Shown: positions 8,477 through 17,552, counted from the first letter of the stretch. The stretch is 44,900 bases of DNA from Acidobacteriota bacterium (GCA_003224525.1 QHZB01000221.1:1-44900), one strand, 5' to 3'. Program-made: numbers and translations. The notes: generated by a model from the sequence alone, not told the origin.

Positions 8477-9022
8477 ATGTCACGAATCGGACGCAAACCA
8501 ATTCCAGTGCCGGCAGGCGTTAAGATCGCCATGCAGCACGGCAAGATCGATGTGCAGGGGCCGAAGGGCAAGCTCTCCTTCGCAATCCCGCAAGGCATCA
8601 GCTTTGAACAGAAGGACGGCGTGCTGACCGCCCTTCGCGCAACCGAAGAGCACCGCGCCCTTCACGGCCTCGCGCGCGCGCTGGTTGCCAACGCCGTCCA
8701 CGGCGTGACCTCCGGTTTCAAGAAAGAGCTCGACATCGTGGGCGTCGGCTACCGCGCCGAGTTGAAGGGCAAAATGGTTTCCTTCGCGCTCGGCAAGTCG
8801 CACCCGATTGAATTTCCGATTCCGGAAGGCATTCAGGTCGCCGTGGAAAAGCAGACACACATCGTCGTGAGCGGCGCGGACAAAGGCCAGGTCGGCCAGG
8901 TTGCCGCGGATATGCGCTCGCTGCGTCCGCCCGACCCCTACAAGCAGAAGGGCGTGCGCATCACCGGTGAGCGGCTGAAGAAGAAGGCCGGCAAGGCGGG
9001 AGCAAAGGCCGGCGCCGCGTAG
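8477..9022 (+). CDS. rplF: 50S ribosomal protein L6
   Basis: The 181-aa L6 protein starts [17 protein letters not shown] and includes [10 protein letters not shown] and the C-terminal [27 protein letters not shown]6 sits at the base of the L7/L12 stalk near the GTPase centre. It ends with a short Lys/Ala/Gly tail. An 81-nt gap containing a palindrome separates it from rplR. Confidence 0.97.
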   Translation: MSRIGRKPIPVPAGVKIAMQHGKIDVQGPKGKLSFAIPQGISFEQKDGVLTALRATEEHRALHGLARALVANAVHGVTSGFKKELDIVGVGYRAELKGKMVSFALGKSHPIEFPIPEGIQVAVEKQTHIVVSGADKGQVGQVAADMRSLRPPDPYKQKGVRITGERLKKKAGKAGAKAGAA

Positions 9023-9065
9023 AGCATTGGTTGGCTCCGGCTTGTGCGGGGCCAAGAGTGGCATG

Positions 9066-9080
9066 GGCCGCTTCGCGGCC
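9066..9080 (+). repeat. GC-rich hairpin upstream of rplR
   Basis: A six-pair stem GGCCGC / GCGGCC with a 3-nt TTC loop lies in the rplF-rplR gap. It is not followed by a T-run, so it is not an intrinsic terminator. It is one of several perfect GC-rich palindromes in gaps of this window (also 13814, 14720, 19708, 33820, 34669). Confidence 0.5.
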
Positions 9081-9103
9081 GCCGATTTTGAGGAGATGAA
9101 ACA

Positions 9104-9484
9104 GTGGCGTCAACACGAGTTCGCAGGCTTTCGCGGGATTTGCACCGCCAGCGTGTCCACGCGCGGGTGCGCACCAGGGTCGAGGGCACTCCCGAGCGCC
9201 CGCGCCTGAGCGTGTACCGTTCGCTGGGACACATTTACGCGCAAGTGATCGATGACCGTTCCGGCAAGACGCTGGTTTCCGCCAGTTCGGTGGACGGCGA
9301 AACGAAAAAGAATTTGAAGGGCGGGGGTAACATCGCGGCGGCAAAAGTGATCGGCAAAATCGTTGCCGACCGCGCCAAGGCTGCCGGCGTAAAAAAGGTC
9401 GTGTTCGACCGCGGCGGATACAAGTATCACGGCCGCGTCAAGGCGCTCGCGGATGCGGCGCGGGAAGCGGGGTTACAGTTCTAA
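9104..9484 (+). CDS. rplR: 50S ribosomal protein L18, GTG start
   Basis: The 126-aa L18 protein has [26 protein letters not shown] and the C-terminal [25 protein letters not shown]18 binds 5S rRNA together with L5. The start is GTG at 9104, preceded by AGGAGA with 7-nt spacing; an ATG at 9096 in another frame is not usable. Length fits the family. Confidence 0.94.
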   Translation: MASTRVRRLSRDLHRQRVHARVRTRVEGTPERPRLSVYRSLGHIYAQVIDDRSGKTLVSASSVDGETKKNLKGGGNIAAAKVIGKIVADRAKAAGVKKVVFDRGGYKYHGRVKALADAAREAGLQF

Positions 9485-9488
9485 GCCT

Positions 9489-10064
9489 ATGTCGAAGCAA
9501 ATTTTGCGAGACAGTCTAGCGGTACGCCGGCTCCTGGAAGTGAATCCTTCGGAGCTGAAGGATGACGTGATCGCCATCAACCGCGTCACCAAGGTCGTGA
9601 AGGGCGGCAAGAACCTCAGTTTCTCCGCTTTGGTGGTCGTCGGCGACAGCCACGGTCATGCGGGATTCGGCATGGGCAAGGCGCGCGAAGTGCCCATGGC
9701 CATCAAGAAGGGCATCGAGCAGGCGAAAAAAAACCTGATCAAGCTGAACCTGAAGGGTACGACGATTCCGCACCAGGTTTTGGGACGTTACGGCTCGGCG
9801 CAAGTGCTGCTCAAGCCCGCGTCGGAAGGCACGGGCGTTATCGCTGGCGGCCCGGTGCGCAAGGTGATGCAAGTGGCGGGGATTCACAACGTGCTGACGA
9901 AATCGATCGGTACGTCGAATCCGCACAACGTCGTAAAAGCTACGTTCGCGGCGCTCCTCGGCTTGAAGGATATAGCGCACGTGGCGGAAACGCGCTCGAA
10001 GACCGTGGAAGAAATCAGTGGCAAGCCACCCAAGGAAAAAGCCGCGACGAGCGAGGGCGACTAA
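9489..10064 (+). CDS. rpsE: 30S ribosomal protein S5
   Basis: The 191-aa S5 protein contains [24 protein letters not shown] and [23 protein letters not shown] (double-stranded RNA-binding-like domain), then the [22 protein letters not shown]-like second domain. S5 functions at the mRNA entry site and in decoding accuracy. I chose ATG 9489 (MSKQIL) because it follows the rplR stop; the frame extends upstream into rplR. It overlaps the rpmD ATG by 1 nt. Confidence 0.95.
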   Translation: MSKQILRDSLAVRRLLEVNPSELKDDVIAINRVTKVVKGGKNLSFSALVVVGDSHGHAGFGMGKAREVPMAIKKGIEQAKKNLIKLNLKGTTIPHQVLGRYGSAQVLLKPASEGTGVIAGGPVRKVMQVAGIHNVLTKSIGTSNPHNVVKATFAALLGLKDIAHVAETRSKTVEEISGKPPKEKAATSEGD

Positions 10065-10318
10065 TGGCCGACAAAAAAGTGGCGGGCGTAAAAACTCCCG
10101 TCAAGCCCTATAACCGGACCGAGCACGACGGCAAGAAGTCCGGCGGCACGGTGAAGATCAAGTGGGTGGTCAGCTTTATCAGCTGCACCGATGATATGCG
10201 TCAAACCATCCGCGGCCTGGGCTTGCGGAGAATGCATCAGGTGGTCGAGCGCCAGGACACGCCGTCGGTGCGCGGCATGATCCACAAGGTGCGGCACCTC
10301 GTGGAAGTGGTGGACTAA
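10064..10318 (+). CDS. rpmD: 50S ribosomal protein L30 with N-terminal extension
   Basis: Residues 29-84 are L30: [48 protein letters not shown]30 is about 60 aa in most bacteria; this 84-aa form has a roughly 28-residue Lys/Gly-rich N-terminal extension. The start at 10064 is 1 nt inside the rpsE stop, and rplO follows after 4 nt, so the extension is not easily explained by a later start. Confidence 0.93.
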   Translation: MADKKVAGVKTPVKPYNRTEHDGKKSGGTVKIKWVVSFISCTDDMRQTIRGLGLRRMHQVVERQDTPSVRGMIHKVRHLVEVVD

Positions 10319-10322
10319 AGCG

Positions 10323-10847
10323 ATGGCGAGAAAAAGTTCAAGCGGCCCGAGAGGGACCCGTAAGCGCGGTCAGCACAAGCCGGCGTCGAAAGCGCGCCGC
10401 TCCTTCACGCTCTCGAACTTGCGGCCTCCCGCGGGCTCGCGCAAGAAGAAAGTTCGCGTCGGCCGCGGCATGGGTTCAAAGCTCGGCAAGACGGCGGGCG
10501 CCGGCAACAAGGGACAGAAGTCGCGCCGTGGCTATTCACGCCGCCGCGGCTTTGAAGGCGGACAGATGCCGCTGCACCGGCGCATGCCGAAGCGCGGCTT
10601 TCACAATCCCTTTGGCGTGACCTACTCGGTCGTGAACCTGGCGGAATTGAACGTTTTTCCGGCTGGCGAGACGGTTACCCCCGAGTTGCTCCGCGCGCAC
10701 GGTTTTGTGCGCCGCGCCACCGACCCGATCAAGGTCCTTGGCGACGGCGAGCTGACGACCAAGCTGGCGATTCATGCGCAGGCGTTCAGCGCGTCGGCGA
10801 AGGAAAAAATTACCAAGGCTGGTGGCACGTTTGAGGTTGTAGCGTAA
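10323..10847 (+). CDS. rplO: 50S ribosomal protein L15
   Basis: The 174-aa L15 protein is recognised by [39 protein letters not shown] and [19 protein letters not shown]15 is a late 50S assembly protein with a long extended N-terminus. It has about 25 additional very basic residues before the canonical L-x-P-x-x-G-S/A block. It sits directly before secY, the standard spc order. Confidence 0.96.
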   Translation: MARKSSSGPRGTRKRGQHKPASKARRSFTLSNLRPPAGSRKKKVRVGRGMGSKLGKTAGAGNKGQKSRRGYSRRRGFEGGQMPLHRRMPKRGFHNPFGVTYSVVNLAELNVFPAGETVTPELLRAHGFVRRATDPIKVLGDGELTTKLAIHAQAFSASAKEKITKAGGTFEVVA

Positions 10848-10869
10848 AGAGGGATCGCAGGAAACAGGC

Positions 10870-12276
10870 ATGAACCGATTCGTCGAAGCTGTGAAGAACA
10901 TGTTCCGCATCGAAGACTTGCGGAACCGCGTGTTATTCACCCTGGCACTGCTGGCGGTGTACCGCATTGGTGCGCACATTCCCACGCCGGGAATCAACAC
11001 CGCGGTGCTGGAGCAGCTCTTCACCCAGTCGGCCGGTTCGGTGCTGGGCATTTTCGACCTCTTCAGCGGCGGCAACTTCCGCCGCCTCACGATTTTCGCG
11101 CTTGGCATCATGCCGTACATCACCTCGTCGATCATCCTGCAGTTGATGACGGTGGTTTTTCCGTATCTCGAGCGTCTGCAGAAAGAAGGGGAGCTCGGCC
11201 GGCGCAAGATTACGCAATATACGCGCTACCTGACCATCGTCTTGAGCATCATTCAGTCTTTCACCATCGCGCAGACTCTGCAGGCCGCCGCTGGCCCAGG
11301 CGGGCAGTCCATGGTCTATCACCCGGGGTTTGGCTTTACGCTGATGACCATTCTCACGCTGACGACGGGTTCGGCGTTCATCATGTGGCTCGGCGAGCAG
11401 ATCAGCGAGCGCGGCATCGGCAACGGAATGTCGCTGATCATCTTTGTCGGTATCGTCGTAGGACTTCCTCGCGCGGTTGTGGACTTGTATGAAAAGGCCA
11501 AAACGGAGGCCTGGGGGCCCTTTACGCCGCTTGTGCTGATCCTGCTGATCGCGCTGATGATCGCGGTTGTCGCTTTCATCGTATTCGTGGAAGGCGGGCA
11601 GCGCCGCATTCCCGTGCAGTATGCCAAGCGCGTTGTGGGACGCCGGGTCATGGGTGGGCAATCATCTTACCTCCCGCTGCGCGTGAACTCCGGCGGCGTC
11701 ATTCCGCCGATTTTTGCGAGTTCGCTGCTGGCTTTTCCAGCCACCGCTGCGCTGATATTTGGAACTCGCTGGCCTTTCGTCGCAAATATTGCCGCCGCTC
11801 TCAAGTGGGGCGAGCCGCTGTACACCTTGATTTATGTGACGCTGATTTTGGTGTTCGCGTTCTTTTATGTCGGCATCGTCTTCAATCCGACGGAACTTGC
11901 GGACAACATGCGGAAAAACGGCGGGTTCATTCCGGGCATCCGGCCCGGCCGTACCACTTCCGAGCATGTCAGCAAGATCTTAAAAAGGTTGACGTTCATC
12001 GGTGCGGTGTATCTGGCGCTCGTCTGCCTGCTTCCGGAGTGGATGATCGCTGGGATTCACCTCGACCATTTGGGCTGGGGAATCGGGTCGTGGTTTGACC
12101 GGCACTTTCCGGTATGGTTTCTGAAGGGCTTGGGCGTGCAGTTTTATTTCGGGGGAACGTCGCTCTTGATCGTGGTGGGCGTGGCCATGGATACGGTGCA
12201 GCAGTTGGAAGCGCAGCTGGTCATGCGGAACTACGAAGGGTTTGCGCGGAAGGGCCGGTTGCGCGGCCGGCGGTGA
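10870..12276 (+). CDS. secY: Protein translocase subunit SecY
   Basis: This 468-aa protein has ten predicted transmembrane segments and is the channel subunit of the SecYEG translocon in the inner membrane. Diagnostic segments are VYRIGAHIPTPGIN (TM1/plug start), GIMPYITSSIILQLM, GERGIGNGMSLIIF-like SERGIGNGMSLIIF and the cytosolic loop RRIPVQYAKRVVGRR, plus MRKNGGFIPGIRPGRTT. It is slightly longer than E. coli SecY (443). The TGA overlaps the adk ATG by 1 nt. The partner SecG is at 33272-33790. Confidence 0.97.
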   Translation: MNRFVEAVKNMFRIEDLRNRVLFTLALLAVYRIGAHIPTPGINTAVLEQLFTQSAGSVLGIFDLFSGGNFRRLTIFALGIMPYITSSIILQLMTVVFPYLERLQKEGELGRRKITQYTRYLTIVLSIIQSFTIAQTLQAAAGPGGQSMVYHPGFGFTLMTILTLTTGSAFIMWLGEQISERGIGNGMSLIIFVGIVVGLPRAVVDLYEKAKTEAWGPFTPLVLILLIALMIAVVAFIVFVEGGQRRIPVQYAKRVVGRRVMGGQSSYLPLRVNSGGVIPPIFASSLLAFPATAALIFGTRWPFVANIAAALKWGEPLYTLIYVTLILVFAFFYVGIVFNPTELADNMRKNGGFIPGIRPGRTTSEHVSKILKRLTFIGAVYLALVCLLPEWMIAGIHLDHLGWGIGSWFDRHFPVWFLKGLGVQFYFGGTSLLIVVGVAMDTVQQLEAQLVMRNYEGFARKGRLRGRR

Positions 12277-12986
12277 TGGAGAAAAGCAGGGTGGCTCCGG
12301 ATACACGGCACCCCGACAAGTTAGACCGCGCAGTGATTTTTCTTGGGCCTCCGGGCGCAGGGAAAGGCACGCAGGCAAAGGAATTGGCAAAGAAGTATGG
12401 TGTGCCGCATCTTTCGACGGGTGACATGCTTCGCGAGCATGTCAGCAAAGGCACACCGCTCGGGAAGGCCGCCAAGCCCATCATGGAGCGCGGCGATCTG
12501 GTTCCAGATTCCCTGGTGCTGCAAATGATCAGGGAGCGCATCGAGCGGCCCGATTGTTCGCATGGTTTTGTGTTTGACGGGTTTCCGCGAACGGCGGCCC
12601 AGGCGAAATACCTGGGCGAGTTGTTAAAGCATCACGGTTACAAGCGGCCGTTCGTGATTCACTTGGCCATCGATCCTTCGATTCTGATGCGAAGGTTGAC
12701 CGGGCGAAGGACCTGCAAAGTGGGGGGCGAGATTTACAATATTTACGAGCTCCCGCCCAAGGTCGAAGGAATTTGCGACGCCGACGGCGGCGAGCTGATA
12801 CAGCGGCCGGACGATCGCGAAGAAGTCATCGGCCCTCGTCTGCAGGCGTATGAGAAGGAGACGGCCCCGCTGGCGGCTTATTACGGGCGACTGGGTTTGC
12901 TGCACGTCATCGACGCAGCGAAGAGCGTGGAAGAAGTCGGGCGCCAGGTGTTGCAAAGCGTGCAGAGCGTGCGCGGGGCGCGATAA
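12276..12986 (+). CDS. adk: Adenylate kinase
   Basis: It catalyses AMP + ATP to 2 ADP in the cytoplasm. The 236-aa protein has a P-loop GPPGAGKGT (residues 24-32), the AMP-binding HLSTGDMLRE, DGFPRT (101-106) and a long lid (144-185). The lid carries C147 and C167 but has G150 and D170 where the zinc form has its second and fourth ligands, so the zinc site looks degenerate. About 17 N-terminal residues precede the usual start. The ATG at 12276 overlaps the secY stop; the frame is open upstream into secY but that part is not conserved. Confidence 0.95.
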   Translation: MEKSRVAPDTRHPDKLDRAVIFLGPPGAGKGTQAKELAKKYGVPHLSTGDMLREHVSKGTPLGKAAKPIMERGDLVPDSLVLQMIRERIERPDCSHGFVFDGFPRTAAQAKYLGELLKHHGYKRPFVIHLAIDPSILMRRLTGRRTCKVGGEIYNIYELPPKVEGICDADGGELIQRPDDREEVIGPRLQAYEKETAPLAAYYGRLGLLHVIDAAKSVEEVGRQVLQSVQSVRGAR

Positions 12987-13029
12987 ATTCCGCGGAAGCG
13001 GGCCCGGATAGGGCCCCGGAAAAAGATTG

Positions 13030-13803
13030 ATGGCGATTCATCTGCGAAGCGCGGAAGAGCTGGAAAAGATGCACCGCGCCGGACTTTTCGTGCACGAGAT
13101 TTTGACGGCGCTGCGAAGTGCGGTAAAGCCGGGAATATCGACGATGGACCTCGAGAAGCTTGCCGAGGAAAAAATCGCCGGGAGACCGGGCAAGGCGGCG
13201 TTCAAGGGATATCGAGGTTATCCCTGCGTGCTGTGCACGTCGGTAAACAGCGAGATCGTTCACGGGATTCCGTCGCCAAAGCGGAAGTTGCGCGAAGGCG
13301 ACATCGTGTCGATCGATTTTGGGATGGAAGTGGACGGCTACTACGCGGATTCGGCGGTCACTGTCCCGGTTGGGCAGATTCAGCCGGAAGTGCGGAAGCT
13401 GCTGAATGTGACCCGGGAATCGCTGGATCGCGCGATCGACAAGATGCGCGCAGGCAACCGGCTCGGCGATGTCGGCCACGCCGTGCAGAGCTGGGTCGAG
13501 CAGAACGGTTTCTCGGTGGTGCGCGAGTTCGTGGGGCACGGGATCGGGACGAAGATGCACGACGAGCCCAACCTGCCGAACTACGGCGACGAGGGACGCG
13601 GCGCGCGGCTGCAAGAGGGCATGGTCATCGCCGTCGAGCCGATGGTGAACGCCGGCAGTCCGGAAGTTCGCATGCGAGACGAGTGGGTGGCGGAAACAGC
13701 GGACGGCAGCCCCTCGGCGCACTTCGAGCACACCGTGGCGGTTACCGCCAACGGGCCGTGGATTCTGACGCGGCCGAAAGAGATGACCGGGCCGTCGTGG
13801 TAG
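13030..13803 (+). CDS. map: Methionine aminopeptidase, type I
   Basis: This M24A metallopeptidase removes the initiator Met from nascent proteins. The 257-aa protein has the five metal ligands D96, D107, H170, E203 and E233 in [28 protein letters not shown] and HFEHTV, and the substrate His at 78 in EIVHGIP. There is no N-terminal zinc-finger extension. ATG 13030 is chosen; an in-frame TTG immediately before it (13027) is possible. It lies in the usual secY-adk-map-infA order. Confidence 0.96.
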   Translation: MAIHLRSAEELEKMHRAGLFVHEILTALRSAVKPGISTMDLEKLAEEKIAGRPGKAAFKGYRGYPCVLCTSVNSEIVHGIPSPKRKLREGDIVSIDFGMEVDGYYADSAVTVPVGQIQPEVRKLLNVTRESLDRAIDKMRAGNRLGDVGHAVQSWVEQNGFSVVREFVGHGIGTKMHDEPNLPNYGDEGRGARLQEGMVIAVEPMVNAGSPEVRMRDEWVAETADGSPSAHFEHTVAVTANGPWILTRPKEMTGPSW

Positions 13804-13813
13804 GAGATGTAGT

Positions 13814-13833
13814 GGCCGGTCTTTAGACCGGCC
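13814..13833 (+). repeat. Perfect palindrome between map and infA
   Basis: Two 9-nt arms (GGCCGGTCT and its complement) are separated by TT, 11 nt after the map stop and 20 nt before the infA ATG. No T-run follows, so it does not look like a terminator. It could protect mRNA ends or be a small dispersed repeat. Confidence 0.55.
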
Positions 13834-13852
13834 GGTTGAAACACGGGAGACT

Positions 13853-14116
13853 ATGGCAAGACCGATTCGCGAGGAAAAGAAGAAAGGCGACTCCGGAAAT
13901 TCCAAGGAGGACGCCATTGAAGTCATGGCGACGGTGATCGAGCCGCTGCCCAACGCGATGTTCCGCGTTGAGCTGGAAAACAAGCACCAGGTTCTGGCGC
14001 ACGTTTCCGGCAAGATGCGCAAGAATTTCATCCGGATTCTGGCGGGAGACAAAGTTGCGGTGGAGCTCTCACCTTACGATTTGACGCGCGGCCGGATTGT
14101 GTACCGCTACAAGTAG
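13853..14116 (+). CDS. infA: Translation initiation factor IF-1
   Basis: The S1/OB-fold factor binds the 30S A site during initiation. Conserved segments are [67 protein letters not shown]. At 87 aa it has about 15 extra charged residues before the usual start. GGGAG precedes the ATG. Its place between map and rpmJ is standard. Confidence 0.95.
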   Translation: MARPIREEKKKGDSGNSKEDAIEVMATVIEPLPNAMFRVELENKHQVLAHVSGKMRKNFIRILAGDKVAVELSPYDLTRGRIVYRYK

Positions 14117-14180
14117 CGCCACAAGTCTTGTAGGGCGGCCTTCCGAGGCGAGCCGCTTGACTGCCAGCATGAGGAGCAGC

Positions 14181-14294
14181 ATGAAAGTACGGGCATCGGT
14201 AAAAAAAATTTGTGACAAGTGCAAGGTGATCCACCGGCGCGGCGTGGTGCGGGTGATTTGCGTCAACCCAAAACACAAGCAGCGCCAGGGGTAA
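14181..14294 (+). CDS. rpmJ: 50S ribosomal protein L36
   Basis: This 37-aa protein has the classical L36 zinc form: [21 protein letters not shown], then [13 protein letters not shown], giving the CxxC-x12-C-x4-H ligand set. L36 stabilises 23S rRNA near the stalk base. GAGGAGCAGC precedes the ATG. The gene is too short to stand out in a length-based ORF scan but is unambiguous. Confidence 0.97.
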   Translation: MKVRASVKKICDKCKVIHRRGVVRVICVNPKHKQRQG

Positions 14295-14316
14295 AGCCCC
14301 TCGTTAGGAGAATGGC

Positions 14317-14706
14317 ATGGCACGTATCGCAGGTGTAGATCTTCCGCCGCAGAAGCGCCTTTGGGTAGGGCTGACCTCGATCTACGGTATCGGGCAGGAG
14401 CGCGCCAAGAAGCTCGCGGAAAAGGCGGGCGTCGATCACACGAAGAAGATTCGCGACCTGACCGAAGATGAAATCAACCATCTTCGCCAGGAAATCGAAA
14501 AAGAAGGCCGCGTGGAAGGCGATCTCCGCAAGGAGATTCAGATGAACATCCGCCGGCTGATCGAAATTCAGGCCTACCGCGGGATCCGGCACCGCCGGAA
14601 CCTGCCGGTGCGCGGCCAGCGAACGCACACCAACGCGCGCACCCGCAAGGGTCCGCGGCGCGGCGCGGTCGCGGCCAAGAAGAAGGTTCTCGGCAAGAAG
14701 GGCTAA
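14317..14706 (+). CDS. rpsM: 30S ribosomal protein S13
   Basis: The 129-aa S13 protein starts [26 protein letters not shown] and has the helix-two-turn-helix region and the C-terminal [23 protein letters not shown]13 sits in the 30S head and forms bridges B1a/b with L5 and L31. TTAGGAG precedes the ATG. It opens the alpha operon block. Confidence 0.97.
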   Translation: MARIAGVDLPPQKRLWVGLTSIYGIGQERAKKLAEKAGVDHTKKIRDLTEDEINHLRQEIEKEGRVEGDLRKEIQMNIRRLIEIQAYRGIRHRRNLPVRGQRTHTNARTRKGPRRGAVAAKKKVLGKKG

Positions 14707-14719
14707 CAGGTTTGCTTAG

Positions 14720-14743
14720 AGGGGCGCAGCATGCTGCGCCCCT
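14720..14743 (+). repeat. Perfect 24-bp palindrome between rpsM and rpsK
   Basis: The 12-nt arm AGGGGCGCAGCA is followed directly by its exact reverse complement. It is 13 nt after the rpsM stop and 47 nt before the rpsK start. There is no immediate T-run (the TTTTT at 14754-14758 is 11 nt away), so termination inside the alpha operon seems unlikely but partial attenuation cannot be excluded. Confidence 0.6.
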
Positions 14744-14790
14744 TCCTGGCAAGTTTTTCAGATTCGCCAACAGAAGAAATGGAGTGAATC

Positions 14791-15252
14791 GTGGCAAAAG
14801 AGCAGCAAAAGAATGCAGCGCCGGACGCGGCAGTAACCCCGGGAAAACCGGCAGCGGCAGCAAAGCGCAAGAAAGAATTCAAGAAGAAGCGCGAGCGCCG
14901 CATCATTCCGCACGGTGTGGTGTACGTCGCCGCGTCGTTCAACAACACGCAGATCTCCATTACCGACACGGATGGCCGTGTCGTGTGCTGGTCCTCTGCG
15001 GGTGCCATCGGCTTCAAGGGATCGCGCAAGGGCACGCCGTACGCCGCGCAGCAGGCCTCGCTGGCCGCCGCGGGCGTGGCGCGTGACCAGTACGGAATGA
15101 AGAGCGTGGAAGTCCGTGTCAAGGGTCCCGGCTCCGGGCGTGAGTCTGCCGTGCGCGCGCTGGCCGCCGCCGGACTCCACATCGTGTTGATCCGCGACGT
15201 TACGCCGATTCCGCACAACGGCTGCCGTCCGCCCAAGCGCCGCCGCGTTTGA
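14791..15252 (+). CDS. rpsK: 30S ribosomal protein S11, GTG start, extended N-terminus
   Basis: The S11 body is recognised by [44 protein letters not shown] and [19 protein letters not shown]11 lines the platform near the E-site mRNA. At 153 aa it has about 25 extra Ala/Lys/Pro residues at the N-terminus relative to the usual 129. The start is GTG at 14791 with GGAG 6 nt upstream. Confidence 0.95.
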   Translation: MAKEQQKNAAPDAAVTPGKPAAAAKRKKEFKKKRERRIIPHGVVYVAASFNNTQISITDTDGRVVCWSSAGAIGFKGSRKGTPYAAQQASLAAAGVARDQYGMKSVEVRVKGPGSGRESAVRALAAAGLHIVLIRDVTPIPHNGCRPPKRRRV

Positions 15253-15305
15253 TATTTATGCCGGACAGAAAAGATTCAGAGAGTTTTGGGAAGGGAGAAT
15301 AGAAG

Positions 15306-15938
15306 TTGGCAAGACACCGAGATGCAGTCTGCCGCCTGTGCCGCCGGGAAGGGCAGAAGCTGTTTTTGAAAGGCCTGCGTTGCTTTACGGAGAAGTGCGC
15401 AATTGAGAAGCGCAACTTCGTGCCGGGGCAGCATGGGCAGTCACGGCGCCCGAAGGTCGCCGGATACGGGCTGCAATTGCGCGAGAAACAGAAGGTCAAG
15501 CGCACTTACGGGCTACTGGAGCGGCAATTCCGCAATTACTTTGAAAAGGCCGCGCGCGCCAAGGGCCCGACCGGCGAGAACCTTATCATCATGCTCGAGC
15601 GCCGTCTGGACAACGTCGTTTGGCGCGCGGGTCTGGCGTCCTCGCGTTCGCAGGCGCGGCAGCTCGTGCTGCACGGCCACGTACGCATAAACGGGAAGAA
15701 GGTCAACATCCCTTCCTATCTCGTCAACGTCGGCGAGGAAGTGGCTATCAAGGAAAAAATGCACCAGAATGCCATGGTGCTGGAAGCCCGCAACGTCGCG
15801 CAGAGCCAGAACGCGGTGCCCTGGCTCGAACAGGAGCGCGAACAGTTCAAGGCCAAGGTCGTGGCGATGCCGAAGCGCGATGACGTGCAGACGCCGCCGA
15901 TCAATGAGCAGCTCATCGTCGAACTGTACTCGAAGTAA
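15306..15938 (+). CDS. rpsD: 30S ribosomal protein S4, TTG start, zinc form
   Basis: The 210-aa S4 protein initiates 16S 5'-domain assembly and in many bacteria represses the alpha operon. It has the four-Cys N-terminal knuckle (C9, C12, C26, C31 in CRLCRREG and CFTEKC), then the S4 RNA-binding domain with [31 protein letters not shown]. The conserved N-terminus places initiation at TTG 15306, preceded by GGGAG with 8-nt spacing. A TTG start in such an abundant protein is unusual. Confidence 0.94.
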   Translation: MARHRDAVCRLCRREGQKLFLKGLRCFTEKCAIEKRNFVPGQHGQSRRPKVAGYGLQLREKQKVKRTYGLLERQFRNYFEKAARAKGPTGENLIIMLERRLDNVVWRAGLASSRSQARQLVLHGHVRINGKKVNIPSYLVNVGEEVAIKEKMHQNAMVLEARNVAQSQNAVPWLEQEREQFKAKVVAMPKRDDVQTPPINEQLIVELYSK

Positions 15939-16033
15939 GATTCTCAAAGGCGCGGCCTGCGCCAGCGAGCCCGGCGGTCCGGGCATGGTATTTGGTGTTA
16001 GTCCGACCTGGTCGGACGGAAGGAAGGAACACG

Positions 16034-17062
16034 ATGTGGAAGGGTTTTCAGAAGCCGAAGCGTCTTGCGTCCGAGCTGGAATCGCTCACCGAGAAGTACG
16101 GACGGTTTTCCGCACAGCCTTTTGAGCGCGGCTGGGGTACGACCGTAGGAAACGCGTTGCGTCGCGCGCTGCTCAGCTCGATCGAAGGCGCGGCCATCAC
16201 CGCCGTCAAGATCGAAGGCGTGCTGCACGAATTTTCTTCGATCCCCGGTGTGGTCGAGGATGCCACGGACATCATCCTCAACCTGAAGCAGGTGCCCATC
16301 AAGCTCAACACCGACCTGCCGAAGACGATTTACGTCAACGTCGAGCAGGCCGGTCCGGTCACCTCGGCACAAATCGAGGAAGACGCGGATTTCGCCGTCC
16401 TCGATAAGAGCGTGTACATCGCCACGGTCAGCGAAGGCGGCAAACTCCAGATCGAGATGCGCGCCAAGAATGGCCGCGGTTACGTGGCTGCCGACCGCAA
16501 CTACGACGAAGACCTGCCCATCGGATACATCCCGGTCGACAGTGTTCACTCGCCCGTGCGCAAGGTCAACTACTCCGTCGAAGCCGCCCGCCTCGGCCAG
16601 ATGACCGACTACGAAAAGCTGATGATCGAAGTGTGGACCAACGGCGCGATCACGCCGCAGGACTCCATCGGCCTCGCCGCCAAACTGGTCAAGGACCACA
16701 TGAGCATCTTCATCAACTTTGAAGAGCCGGTTGAGAGCGTCGAAACGCCGCAGGACATCGCCCACGATCCGCGTCTCGAGCACCTGGACCGTTCCGTTGA
16801 AGAGCTCGAGCTTTCCGTTCGTTCCTACAACTGCCTGAAGAACGCCAATATCCAGACCATTCGCGAGCTCGTCCAGAAGAGCGAAAATGAAATGCTGAAG
16901 ACCAAGAACTTCGGCCGCAAATCGCTCAACGAGATCAAAGATATACTGGTGAAGATGGGCCTCGCGCTGGGCATGAAGTTCGACGAGCATGGCCGCATTA
17001 TCTGGCCGCCGCTCCCCAGCCAAACCGCCGCACCCGCTTCAGAAGAGAATATTGGGCTATAA
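16034..17062 (+). CDS. rpoA: DNA-directed RNA polymerase subunit alpha
   Basis: The 342-aa alpha subunit dimerises to scaffold RNA polymerase. The N-terminal domain (about 1-235) includes [36 protein letters not shown] and [34 protein letters not shown]. The C-terminal domain (about 255-325) includes [21 protein letters not shown] and [15 protein letters not shown], which bind UP elements and activators. The start at 16034 (MWKGFQKP) follows GGAAGGAA; the frame is open 14 codons upstream. Confidence 0.97.
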   Translation: MWKGFQKPKRLASELESLTEKYGRFSAQPFERGWGTTVGNALRRALLSSIEGAAITAVKIEGVLHEFSSIPGVVEDATDIILNLKQVPIKLNTDLPKTIYVNVEQAGPVTSAQIEEDADFAVLDKSVYIATVSEGGKLQIEMRAKNGRGYVAADRNYDEDLPIGYIPVDSVHSPVRKVNYSVEAARLGQMTDYEKLMIEVWTNGAITPQDSIGLAAKLVKDHMSIFINFEEPVESVETPQDIAHDPRLEHLDRSVEELELSVRSYNCLKNANIQTIRELVQKSENEMLKTKNFGRKSLNEIKDILVKMGLALGMKFDEHGRIIWPPLPSQTAAPASEENIGL

Positions 17063-17077
17063 GGGACAACATAAGCG

Positions 17078-17440
17078 ATGCGACATCTCAACTCAGGTTC
17101 AAAACTCGGAAAGCAGCCGGCCCACCGCCGCGCGGTGCTGCGCAGCCTGGTCACCAATCTATTCGAACACGGGCGAATCACTACCACATTGACGCGCGCG
17201 AAAGCGGCGCGCCCGGTGGCGGAGAAAATGATCACCCTCGGCAAACGCGACACGCTGCAATCGCGCCGCCAGGCAGCTTCTTACATCATGCTGCCTGCCG
17301 TCACCCAGAAGCTCTTCAGCGAGATCGCGCCGAAATTCTCAGACCGCGCCGGCGGCTACACCCGCATCATTCATGCCGGCAACCGCGTAAGCTCAAGGAA
17401 AAGAAAGAAAAGCCGAAGAAGGAAGAAACCGCAGAAGTAA
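17078..17440 (+). CDS. rplQ: 50S ribosomal protein L17, atypical C-terminus
   Basis: L17 is clear for residues 1-103: [34 protein letters not shown] through [16 protein letters not shown]. After GNR the expected GDxAxMAxIEL end is absent and the last 18 residues are almost all Arg/Lys/Ser. Reading the same DNA one base out of frame from about 17392 gives [17 protein letters not shown] and a stop at 17446-17448, a composition common for L17 tails. A deletion plus frameshift, real or a sequencing error, is likely. It is the last gene of the superoperon, followed by a terminator. Confidence 0.9.
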   Translation: MRHLNSGSKLGKQPAHRRAVLRSLVTNLFEHGRITTTLTRAKAARPVAEKMITLGKRDTLQSRRQAASYIMLPAVTQKLFSEIAPKFSDRAGGYTRIIHAGNRVSSRKRKKSRRRKKPQK

Positions 17441-17475
17441 AGAGTTAAGCGTCTGTTCTCAACCAATCATTCGTT

Positions 17476-17510
17476 AGCCCGTTCCAGCAAACCGGAACGG
17501 GCTTTTTGTT
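17476..17510 (+). terminator. Intrinsic terminator of the ribosomal superoperon
   Basis: A 10-bp perfect stem (AGCCCGTTCC, 17476-17485, with its complement at 17494-17503) encloses an 8-nt loop and runs directly into TTTTGTTTG. It lies 36 nt after the rplQ stop (28 nt after the alternative-frame stop). There is no matching T-run on the minus strand, so it acts in the plus direction only. Confidence 0.9.
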
Positions 17511-17552
17511 TGTCGCAGATCTTTTGTGAATTGCTCGCCGCTGAATGGAACG

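Noticed and set aside
12114-12275. N-terminal extension of adk into secY
   Set aside because: It overlaps the secY C-terminus in another frame; the ATG overlapping the secY stop is the normal coupled start.
14720-14758. Intrinsic terminator between rpsM and rpsK
   Set aside because: The palindrome is strong but the nearest T-run begins 11 nt beyond the stem, and termination here would silence S11, S4 and RpoA.
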